A DNA stretch of 64,000 nucleotides, taken from contig NZ_JAFCKP010000007.1 of NCBI RefSeq assembly GCF_018130245.1, positions 186,001 through 250,000 of the forward strand, given 5' to 3'. This stretch comes from Bradyrhizobium sp. SZCCT0231 (GTDB taxonomy: Bacteria > Pseudomonadota > Alphaproteobacteria > Rhizobiales > Xanthobacteraceae). The notes under the pieces are model-generated. The model made no database searches, was not told the origin of the DNA, and saw only the letters and a list, made by a program, of their open reading frames with translations. A program made the translations under genes and the position numbers. This document shows, one piece after another, positions 37,294-44,096 of the stretch; position 1 is the stretch's first letter; every line of letters starts with the position of its first letter.

Positions 37294-37761
37294 ATGGCAA
37301 AGACGTCTCAAGCCGCGGGGCTTCACCGCGCCTCGCTTGCAAAGCTGCACGAGCTCGATGCGGCGCTGGAGCTCATGTATTACGGTTGGCGCGGGATGAC
37401 GCTGGAGGCCGACGCATATCTTGCGAAGCAGGGCTTGTCGCGTCCGCACCATCGCATCCTCTACGTGGTGGCGCGCCGGCCCGACATCGCGATCGGCGCG
37501 CTGATCGAGATCCTCGGCATTTCCAAGCAGGCCCTCAACCGGCCGCTCCATCTGCTTCTGGAGCGCAAGCTCCTGACGTCGAAGCGCTCGCCGGAGCAGC
37601 ACCGCTCGAAACTGCTGCGCTTGACGGAAGCGGGGCGGCGCATCGAGCAGCGGGCCTCGGACCACGAGCGCAAGGTCCTGCGCGAGGCGTTCGATCGCGC
37701 AGGGGCGACCGGCGCGGCTGGGTGGATGGGCGTGATGGAGGCGATCGCCGACAACAATTGA
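37294..37761 (+). CDS. MarR-family transcriptional regulator
   Basis: 155 residues. Winged-helix core: RPHHRILYVVARRPDIAIGA, LIEILGISKQALNRPLHLLL (recognition helix), then the wing ERKLLTSKRSPEQHRSKLLR. Located between the acyl-CoA synthetase and an NTF2-like gene, with a candidate MarR-type site at 37774-37788 just after its stop. Ligand unknown. Confidence 0.85.
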   Translation: MAKTSQAAGLHRASLAKLHELDAALELMYYGWRGMTLEADAYLAKQGLSRPHHRILYVVARRPDIAIGALIEILGISKQALNRPLHLLLERKLLTSKRSPEQHRSKLLRLTEAGRRIEQRASDHERKVLREAFDRAGATGAAGWMGVMEAIADNN

Positions 37762-37773
37762 CCGAATTCTCAA

Positions 37774-37788
37774 GTCAACATGATTGAC
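37774..37788. promoter_or_regulatory. inverted repeat GTCAA-N5-TTGAC
   Basis: A perfect 5-5-5 palindrome between the MarR gene and the downstream pair. Its size fits a MarR-type operator. Confidence 0.5.
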
Positions 37789-37843
37789 ATGAGGCGCGGG
37801 CTTTGCCACCTTCCCGGCCACAAGCCGGGGGAGGATCCGTGTC

Positions 37844-38212
37844 GTGAGCGCACAGGCAATGAATCGCGCGGCCGTCGAACGCTTTGTCGCGGCATGGTGC
37901 GCCAATTGGTGTCGGGTCGATATCGACGCGGTCGTTGCGCATTTCGCCGACCATGCGCAGATGCGCAGCCCTCTTGCTCTCACCCTGACGGGTTCTCCGA
38001 CCGTCACCGGCGCCGAGAACATCCGCGCCTATTGGCGCAAAGCCTATGGCCACATCGAAAGTGCCGACCTCAAGATCCTGAGCTGGAGCTGGGACGAGGC
38101 GATCGCGCGACTGACGGTGTGGTGGCAGCTGGGCGACACCCGCGCCAGCGAGTTCATGGACTTCGACGATGCGGGCCGCGTCGTGCGCAGTGAAGCCTTC
38201 TACGGGAAATAG
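37844..38212 (+). CDS. SnoaL/NTF2-like protein
   Basis: 122 residues from the GTG at 37844 (GAGG 9 bases upstream; an ATG at 37859 is also possible). The small cone-shaped alpha+beta fold is indicated by VERFVAAWCANWCRVDIDAV, then FADHAQMRSPLALTLTGSPT, then TGAENIRAYWRKAY. The family includes isomerases, dehydratases and stress proteins, so no reaction is assigned. It ends 2 bp before the next gene, so they are one unit. Confidence 0.78.
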   Translation: MSAQAMNRAAVERFVAAWCANWCRVDIDAVVAHFADHAQMRSPLALTLTGSPTVTGAENIRAYWRKAYGHIESADLKILSWSWDEAIARLTVWWQLGDTRASEFMDFDDAGRVVRSEAFYGK

Positions 38213-38214
38213 CC

Positions 38215-38658
38215 ATGCGATTTTCGGATATCGTCCTGCTCCTCAACACGCTCTGGTTCGTCGGGGCGTTCATCCAGTTCAGCATCGCGCAAGCCAACAC
38301 GTTGAAGATCCTGCTGCCGCGGGAGGAGCGCAGCAATCCGATCGCGCCGACCCTTGCGGCCAGTGTGGCTTTCCTGGGCGCGATGAATCTGCCGATCGGA
38401 TTGCTGTCGCTCTATCTTCTGGCCGCTCGTCCATCCTTCTTCCAGCCGACCGAAGCGCAGCTGGCGCTGTTCCTGTTCTTCGCCGCCTGCCATTTCAGCC
38501 AGTTCGCCTACAACGTTCCGGTGCTGATGCGCGGAGGGCGGGTCGGCGTGGCGTACTGGCCGGTGCTGAAAGGCCCGATGCTCCGGATCTTCGTCATCGA
38601 TGCGGCTCTGTTCGCGGCCAATCTCGGCGTGGCGCTTCTGCCAACGTCGCGCGCCTGA
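38215..38658 (+). CDS. four-helix membrane protein, unknown
   Basis: 147 residues with four hydrophobic segments (about 4-26, 48-70, 80-98, 122-142). No known motif; the segment CHFSQFAYNVPVLMRGG may be conserved. It begins 2 bp after the NTF2-like gene, so the two are translationally linked. Confidence 0.75.
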   Translation: MRFSDIVLLLNTLWFVGAFIQFSIAQANTLKILLPREERSNPIAPTLAASVAFLGAMNLPIGLLSLYLLAARPSFFQPTEAQLALFLFFAACHFSQFAYNVPVLMRGGRVGVAYWPVLKGPMLRIFVIDAALFAANLGVALLPTSRA

Positions 38659-38784
38659 CGCGCGTGGCTTCAAGCGGAGCCGCAGCGGTATCTGCCGACC
38701 GCCTAACTCCTGCGTGCAAGGATCATGAGAGCGAGCTAACATCCGTCCCAAAGCGCGGCGAAGATCGCTTGAGGGAGGAAGCTG

Positions 38785-39555
38785 ATGTCCATCTCGGGCA
38801 AGGTCGATCCGGTGGTGCGTCCCGTGGCGGCGACCGACATCGCCGAGGCGCTGGTCGAAGGCCTGCGCGACTTTCAGGCGCTGCCTCTTTACGGTCTCTG
38901 CTTCGGCGCGCTCTACGCCGCCGGCGGCATCGCCATCATGCTCTGTCTCACCGCCTTCGGCATGGTCTATCTGGTCTATCCCCTGGCTGCGGGTTTTGCG
39001 CTGATCGGGCCGTTCGTGGCGATCGGCCTCTACGAGGTCAGCCGTCGCCGTGAGCGCGGCGAGCCGGTCTCATTCGGTGCGATCTGGTCGGCGATACGCT
39101 CGCGCAGCGAGATCGGATGGATGGCTTTCGTGACGCTGTTCGTGTTCGTGATCTGGATGTACCAGGTGCGGCTCCTGATCGCGCTGCTGCTCGGCCTCAA
39201 GGCCTCGTTCTCGAGCTTGCAGGAATTCATGACGGTGGTGCTGACGACCAACGAGGGCTTGCTGTTCCTTGCCATCGGCAACGCGGTCGGTGCCGTGCTG
39301 TCGCTGATCCTGTTCTCGCTGACCGTGGTGTCGTTCCCGCTGCTGCTCGATCGCGAGGTTGATTTCGTCACGGCGATGGTGACGAGCGTGCGCGCCGTCG
39401 TCGCGAGCCCGCTGCCGATGATCGGCTGGGCGGCCGTCATCGTGATGCTGCTGATCGTCTCGGCGCTGCCGTACTTTCTCGGGCTGATCGTGACGCTGCC
39501 CGTGCTTGGGCATGCGACCTGGCACCTCTATCGGCGGTTGGTGGCGCCGGTGTAG
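38785..39555 (+). CDS. DUF2189 integral membrane protein
   Basis: 256 residues. Six hydrophobic segments (about 36-60, 62-85, 110-135, 160-185, 205-230, 232-250) and a cytoplasmic loop RRRERGEPVSFGAIWSAIRS typical of the DUF2189 family. GGAGG precedes the ATG. Function unknown. A family F repeat follows. Confidence 0.85.
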   Translation: MSISGKVDPVVRPVAATDIAEALVEGLRDFQALPLYGLCFGALYAAGGIAIMLCLTAFGMVYLVYPLAAGFALIGPFVAIGLYEVSRRRERGEPVSFGAIWSAIRSRSEIGWMAFVTLFVFVIWMYQVRLLIALLLGLKASFSSLQEFMTVVLTTNEGLLFLAIGNAVGAVLSLILFSLTVVSFPLLLDREVDFVTAMVTSVRAVVASPLPMIGWAAVIVMLLIVSALPYFLGLIVTLPVLGHATWHLYRRLVAPV

Positions 39556-39700
39556 GTCGTCGCCCCCGCGTAGGCGGGGGCCCATAACCCCAGGGAGAAG
39601 TTGGGGCGCGAAGTCGTTACCACGAGTCTTGGCCAAACTGCTCCCTGTGATTATGGGTCCCGGATCGGCGCGCGCTCGAGGCGCGCTTGTCCGGGACGAC
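39556..39700. repeat. palindromic repeat family F, copy 2
   Basis: GTCGTCGCCCCCGCGTAGGC at the left and GCGCGCTTGTCCGGGACGAC at the right, with an inner CCCATAACCC / TTATGGGTCC pair. Confidence 0.6.
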
Positions 39701-39717
39701 AGCGGAGATTGCCTCGC

Positions 39718-40230
39718 TCAAGGCGTCTTGATCCCCATCGCCTTCAACGCTTCCAACATCTTCACTGGCGGCGACATCTTGATCCGTGGCGCCTCGCCGG
39801 TCTCGAGGAGGCTCTTCAATCCTGAAAGGATCGCGGGCCAGCCGGTGCGGCCCCCGGAGAGGATGTCGTCGCTGACCTCGCGGTCGTGGCGTTCGCTCAT
39901 GGTGAGGCGGACGGCTTCACCGGCTTGTTCGATCTCATAGGTGACGAGGGTGGAGCCGAGCTTTTCGACAAGATCGGGCCAGTTCACATTCCAGGTCACC
40001 GTCAGCTTCCTGGGCGGATCGTATTCGAAGACTTCGCCGCGGATGTGCTCGGAGCCGTCGGGCGCGCGCACGATGAAGCTGCCGCCGAGCTTCGGCTCCA
40101 TCTCCACCGCGAAGCCGGAAAAGTACTTTCGGCTGAATTCGGCCGAGGTCAGCGCCTCCCACACCTTGTCCGGCGTCGAGGCGATGTAGATGGTGTAAAC
40201 CGTGAGCGGCTTGAACTGATCGAGGTTCAT
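39718..40230 (-). CDS. SRPBCC/AHSA1 family protein
   Basis: 170 residues, helix-grip fold: TVYTIYIASTPDKVWEALTS at the N-terminus, KLGGSFIVRAPDGSEHIRGE, TVTWNV, and a C-terminal helix with GWPAILSGLKSLLETGE. A hydrophobic ligand pocket is expected; ligand unknown. It overlaps the preceding SRPBCC gene by 4 bp and is third in an ArsR-led operon. Confidence 0.85.
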   Translation of the reverse strand: MNLDQFKPLTVYTIYIASTPDKVWEALTSAEFSRKYFSGFAVEMEPKLGGSFIVRAPDGSEHIRGEVFEYDPPRKLTVTWNVNWPDLVEKLGSTLVTYEIEQAGEAVRLTMSERHDREVSDDILSGGRTGWPAILSGLKSLLETGEAPRIKMSPPVKMLEALKAMGIKTP

Positions 40231-40697
40231 TTTGCGTCGAATCCCTTGTTGAGGGCCGCGCGGGGGATGGCGAGGACTTTGCCCGTCTCCAAGAGACTCT
40301 TGAGCCCGGACAGGATCGCCGGCCAGCCGTTGGAGACGGCGCCGAGATATTTGCCGCCCTCGACGAAGCCATCATGCAGCACGGTCAAACGCACCAGCGA
40401 GCCGAACGGTTCGAGCGTGAAGACGACGCGCGAGATCGGCTCGCCGCGAAGCTCCTCGTACTTGTGGTGCTTGAAGCTGTAGGACAGGCGCTGCGGCGGA
40501 TCGGATTCGAGGATCTCGCCGGAATCGGTGACCTCGCCGTCGAGCGTGAGCGCGAAGGGGGAGCCGACCTTCCAGTCCGATTTCACCTCGGCGCCGAACC
40601 AGTATTGCCTGGTGAACTCGCTCGACGTCAGCGCCTCCCACAGCTTCTCGGGCGTGGTCTCGATGTAGGTCACATAGACGAACTCCGGCTTACTCAT
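40227..40697 (-). CDS. SRPBCC/AHSA1 family protein
   Basis: 156 residues, paralogous to the next gene (EFVYVTYIETTPEKLWEALTS; YWFGAEVKSDWKVGSPFALT; GWPAILSGLKSLLETGKVLA). Probable local duplication. Overlaps the ArsR gene by 8 bp and the following SRPBCC gene by 4 bp, so the three are coupled. Confidence 0.85.
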   Translation of the reverse strand: MSKPEFVYVTYIETTPEKLWEALTSSEFTRQYWFGAEVKSDWKVGSPFALTLDGEVTDSGEILESDPPQRLSYSFKHHKYEELRGEPISRVVFTLEPFGSLVRLTVLHDGFVEGGKYLGAVSNGWPAILSGLKSLLETGKVLAIPRAALNKGFDAK

Positions 40698-41004
40698 CGC
40701 GCTTCTCCAACTGGCGTTTCAACTCGCTGAGCGCGGCGAGCTTGCCGCGCTCGAATTTCCTGATCCAGCGTTCGCCGATCTGATGGATCGGCACCGGGTT
40801 GAGGTAGTGCAGCTTCTCGCGCCCATGCCTGATGGTGGTGACCAGGTTGGCGTCTTCGAGAATGACAAGGTGTTTTGTGACGGCCTGCCGCGTCATCGCG
40901 AGGCCCTCGCAAAGCTCGTTCAGCGTTTGGCCGTTCCTGGCGTGAAGCCTGTCCAAGAGCGAGCGTCGCGACGCGTCGGCGAGCGCTTTGAAGACCTCAT
41001 CCAT
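40690..41004 (-). CDS. ArsR-family repressor
   Basis: 104 residues from the ATG at 41004. HTH: ALADASRRSLLDRLHARNGQ, then TLNELCEGLAMTRQAVTKHL, then the wing NLVTTIRHGREKLHYLNPVP. It belongs to the ArsR group found in operons with SRPBCC proteins and lacks the metal-binding cysteines. A 16-bp inverted repeat just upstream is the probable autoregulatory operator. Confidence 0.85.
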   Translation of the reverse strand: MDEVFKALADASRRSLLDRLHARNGQTLNELCEGLAMTRQAVTKHLVILEDANLVTTIRHGREKLHYLNPVPIHQIGERWIRKFERGKLAALSELKRQLEKRDE

Positions 41005-41018
41005 GGCAACGATGATAG

Positions 41019-41034
41019 GCAACCAAATGGTTGC
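41019..41034. promoter_or_regulatory. ArsR operator, GCAACCA-N2-TGGTTGC
   Basis: A perfect 7-2-7 inverted repeat 15 bp upstream of the ArsR start, a pattern recalled from other ArsR-SRPBCC operons. Confidence 0.65.
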
Positions 41035-41121
41035 ATGTCAAGCGCGACGTCATTCCGGGGTGACGCGTTAGCGTCGAACTATGGAAGTGGGCGAGGCGCG
41101 CTTGCTTCCGCATTCTCCGCT

Positions 41122-41221
41122 GTCATCCCCCGCGAAGGCGGGGGACCCAGTATTCCAGAGACGCTGACGTGATACGGAGAAGCCGCGGCGTACTGGATCC
41201 CCCGCCTTCGCGGGGGATGAC
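41122..41221. repeat. palindromic repeat family E, full copy
   Basis: Arms GTCATCCCCCGCGAAGGCGG and CCGCCTTCGCGGGGGATGAC. A truncated inverted copy is at 16314-16391. Confidence 0.85.
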
Positions 41222-41316
41222 GGCTGTGATTCAGGAGCCGGCCTGCCACACAGTCGCGTCTTCCGTTCCCGCCTCCGTCATGCATTAATACGCACAAACC
41301 GCAGCGAGTCCTTCCC

Positions 41317-41937
41317 ATGATGTCCATGCAAGCCTATGTCGCCTTCGTCGCCGCCTGCATTGCGCTGGCGCTGCTGCCAGGGCCGATCGTCACCCTCGTC
41401 ATCGCCAACGGCCTGCGCCACGGCACCCGCGCAGCGCTCATCAACGTCGCGGGCGCGCAGGCCGGTCTCGCCATCGTCATCGGCATCGTCGCGGTCGGGT
41501 TGACCTCGCTGATGGCGACCATGGGCTACTGGTTCGACTGGGTGCGCTTTGCCGGCGCCGCCTATCTGGTCTGGCTCGGCATCAAGCTGATCTGGGCGCC
41601 GGTCGCGGGCGTCGATCTCGAGGCGCCGCCACCGCCGCCGCGCGGCGGCTTCTTCCTGCAGGGATTCCTGGTGCTGCTGTCGAACCCGAAGGTGCTGGTG
41701 TTCTTCGGCGCTTTCATCCCGCAGTTCATGGATTTGAACCAGCCGCACTTTCCGCAAGTCGCGCTGCTGGGCGCCACCTTCATGGTCACCGCCGTGATGA
41801 CGGATGCGCTCTACGCCATCGCCGCCGGGCGCGCCCGAAAATTCTTCTCGGCCCGCCGCACGCGCATGATGTCGCGCATCTCCGGCGGCTTCATGATCGG
41901 CGGCGGCATCTGGCTGGCGCTGACACGGGCGAAATGA
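41317..41937 (+). CDS. LysE-family amino-acid exporter
   Basis: 206 residues, six hydrophobic segments. Signature near the N-terminus IALALLPGPIVTLVIANGLR, HGTRAALINVAGAQAGLAIV, and SNPKVLVFFGAFIPQFMD. Exports amino acids or related compounds at the inner membrane; the substrate is unknown. It ends 3 bp before the opposing amidohydrolase gene's stop, so they are convergent. Confidence 0.88.
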   Translation: MMSMQAYVAFVAACIALALLPGPIVTLVIANGLRHGTRAALINVAGAQAGLAIVIGIVAVGLTSLMATMGYWFDWVRFAGAAYLVWLGIKLIWAPVAGVDLEAPPPPPRGGFFLQGFLVLLSNPKVLVFFGAFIPQFMDLNQPHFPQVALLGATFMVTAVMTDALYAIAAGRARKFFSARRTRMMSRISGGFMIGGGIWLALTRAK

Positions 41938-41940
41938 CCA

Positions 41941-42744
41941 TCAGGCCATTCCTTCCTTGTGCAGCGTTGCCTCGATCGCGCAAAGGATCCGCGCCAGCCG
42001 CTCGGCCCATTGCCGCTGGCCGCTCTCGTCGGCGATCAGGTCCTGGCGGATTTCAATGCCGGTGTTGATCAGCCCGCGCGCCTCGCCGTGGACGGGGATG
42101 GTGTAGTCGGTGATGTCGCTCACCGCATAGGGCTGGTTGTCGCCGACGACGAGGTCGCTCTCGCCCCGCAGGTGCTGCAGCATCAGCCGCGGCAGCACCG
42201 TGTCGCGGTGATAGAGCGTGCCGATGTGCCAGGGCCGCGGATCGCCGCAATAGAAGGGCGTGAAGCTGTGCAACGCCACCAGCACCGTCGGCTTGCCCGC
42301 CTGCACCCGCGCATCGATCGCTGCGCCAATCCGGCCGTGATAGGGATCGAAAATCTCGCGCCGGCGCATCTCCTCGGCCGCGGCCGCCAGGTTCTCATTG
42401 CCGGGGATGGCGGTCGCCTCGGAGATCACAGGGATCGAGCTCGCGACGCCCGGTGGACGATTGCAGTCGATGACGAGCCGCGAATAGCGCTGCGCGATCA
42501 GATGCGCGTCCAGCATCTTGGCAAGCCGCTCGGCGACGCCGGCGATGCCGATGTCCCAGGCGATGTGCCTGACGAGCTCGCTTTCCGCGACGCCGAGATC
42601 GCCGAGCGCGCGCGGCAGCACCCGTCCGTAGTGATCGGCGGTGAGCAGGAAGGACGACTTCCCTGCTGCATTCACCTCATGCACGGGCGGAATGTCGCCC
42701 TCGCCGAGCAGTTGATCGGTTGCCTCGGCTATGCCCAAATCCAT
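41941..42744 (-). CDS. N-formylglutamate amidohydrolase family protein
   Basis: 267 residues from the ATG at 42744 (MDLGIAEATDQL). Features of the FGase fold: SSFLLTADHYGRVLPRALGD, YSRLVIDCNRPP, VLVALHSFTPFYCGDPRPWH and RQDLIADESGQRQWAERLAR. True FGase hydrolyses N-formylglutamate in histidine degradation; no hut genes are near, so substrate assignment is tentative. Confidence 0.85.
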   Translation of the reverse strand: MDLGIAEATDQLLGEGDIPPVHEVNAAGKSSFLLTADHYGRVLPRALGDLGVAESELVRHIAWDIGIAGVAERLAKMLDAHLIAQRYSRLVIDCNRPPGVASSIPVISEATAIPGNENLAAAAEEMRRREIFDPYHGRIGAAIDARVQAGKPTVLVALHSFTPFYCGDPRPWHIGTLYHRDTVLPRLMLQHLRGESDLVVGDNQPYAVSDITDYTIPVHGEARGLINTGIEIRQDLIADESGQRQWAERLARILCAIEATLHKEGMA

Positions 42745-42820
42745 GCTGATTTGCCTATGGAATAACAACGTGTGTAAACGGAGTAACGGTATTGCACCGA
42801 AGCCGCAACGTTGGAACACC

Positions 42821-43219
42821 ATGAGCTCCGATCGACTTTTCGTTTACGGCACCCTGATGCGCGGCTTCGACCATCCGATGGCGCGGCTGCTCGCGGGCCA
42901 TGCGGAATTTCTGGGTGAAGCGACCTGCCGCGGCCGGCTCGTTCTGGTGAAGCACTATCCGGGATTGCTGCGCTCCGAGGCGCCGACCGACATCGTCCAT
43001 GGCGAGCTCTTTCACCTGCGCGTGGCGGACGAGCTCTTGCGCGAGCTCGACATGTACGAGGCCTGCGGCGAGGGCTTTCCCGAGCCGACCGAATATCTGC
43101 GCCAGTTGGTCGATGTGACGCGCTCCGACGGCGCCACCGAGAAGGCCTGGACCTACGTCTACAACTGGCCCGTCACCGGTCTGCCGTGCATCGAGTCCGG
43201 GCGGTTTCTGGAGCGTTGA
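42821..43219 (+). CDS. gamma-glutamylcyclotransferase (GGCT/AIG2-like)
   Basis: 132 residues from the ATG at 42821. The substrate loop LFVYGTLMRGFDHPMARLL and catalytic-region HGELFHLRVADELLRELDMY are diagnostic; a Glu further on (YEACGEGFPEPTEYLRQ) may be the catalytic acid. These enzymes release 5-oxoproline from gamma-glutamyl amino acids. Divergent from the amidohydrolase gene; the upstream extension to 42731 would overlap it and is not used. Confidence 0.85.
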   Translation: MSSDRLFVYGTLMRGFDHPMARLLAGHAEFLGEATCRGRLVLVKHYPGLLRSEAPTDIVHGELFHLRVADELLRELDMYEACGEGFPEPTEYLRQLVDVTRSDGATEKAWTYVYNWPVTGLPCIESGRFLER

Positions 43220-43266
43220 AAGTGCATGCGGCCTCTCCCCGTAAGCGGGGCGAGGGAGCAGACCTT

Positions 43267-43830
43267 CTAAGCCGACAGCACTTCCTTCACCAGGCGCACG
43301 TCGACCTCGCGCTCGACATAGCTCCATTCTTCGGTCTGCCTCAGCATCGCCACCAGCTCCTCGAACAGCGCGGCGTGCGCGGGCGCGAATTCGAACCAGG
43401 TCAGGAAATCGAAGGGCTCGCCGAGGTCGCGGCAGTGATAGAGCTGGCGCGCAATCGCCGGCAGGAAGCGCAGGCTGCTCGCAATGTGGTGCGACTTGTC
43501 CTCGAAGATCTTGCGGCGCTCCTCCTGCGTCAGCTCCCACCAGGCTTGCGACTTGCGGATCGGGATCAGCGCCGCGCTGGTTGCCTCGATGCGGCCGAGA
43601 CCGGCCTGCACGGCGACGAGCTGCTGCTTCTCGGGCCGCTCGGTGTAGCGCAAGCTGCTCGCGACCCCCGCCAGCCGCCAGGCATTGCGCGAGGGCACCA
43701 GCGGCAACGAGACGGCCTCGCTGTCGGTCACCGACAACGCCGGCACGAAGGGCAGGGGCTCGCCCGTCACTGGCGAAATCGAGGTGACGCGCCAGCCCCC
43801 GCTGTGGCCGCCTCGAAAGGTCCTGAACAT
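43267..43830 (-). CDS. chlorite dismutase family heme protein (short, dimeric type)
   Basis: 187 residues, the length of the small dimeric Cld clade known from Nitrobacter. The proximal heme His is in DKSHHIASSLRFLPA (about residue 115), and the distal Arg needed for chlorite turnover is kept at about 128 in LPAIARQLYHC, exactly 13 residues later. The rest (LGEPFDFLTWFEFAPAHAAL, EEWSYVEREVDVRL) also fits. It may convert chlorite to chloride and O2; this inference is from conserved residues. There is no signal peptide. It stands alone on the minus strand. Confidence 0.82.
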   Translation of the reverse strand: MFRTFRGGHSGGWRVTSISPVTGEPLPFVPALSVTDSEAVSLPLVPSRNAWRLAGVASSLRYTERPEKQQLVAVQAGLGRIEATSAALIPIRKSQAWWELTQEERRKIFEDKSHHIASSLRFLPAIARQLYHCRDLGEPFDFLTWFEFAPAHAALFEELVAMLRQTEEWSYVEREVDVRLVKEVLSA

Positions 43831-44096
43831 GGGGGTATGGAAGCGTGGAACCGGGCGCGGTTCAAGTGGCTCTGTCCGATCACTTTGGCCAGTTGTTCCG
43901 TCATCCTTCGAGGCTCGCCGAAGGGGCGAGCGCCTCAGGGCGACGGTGGGAAAGCGTTTGCCTGGGTGACGGATAAGAGGCCCTGTGAATAGGTCGAATA
44001 AGCCGGATAACGCGCTTAAACCTGACTTCTAGCCGGCCCGCACCTATATCCCTGATCCTTCGCCCGACTCACCCCGGTTCGCGCTACACAGATCCC
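43831..44096. other. intergenic upstream of dnaG, no gene seen
   Basis: Contains the phrase CATCCTTCGAGGCTCGCCGA with GGGGCGAGCGCCTCAGGGCG, a common rhizobial repeat fragment (about 43900-43945). No RNA or ORF supported. Confidence 0.4.
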
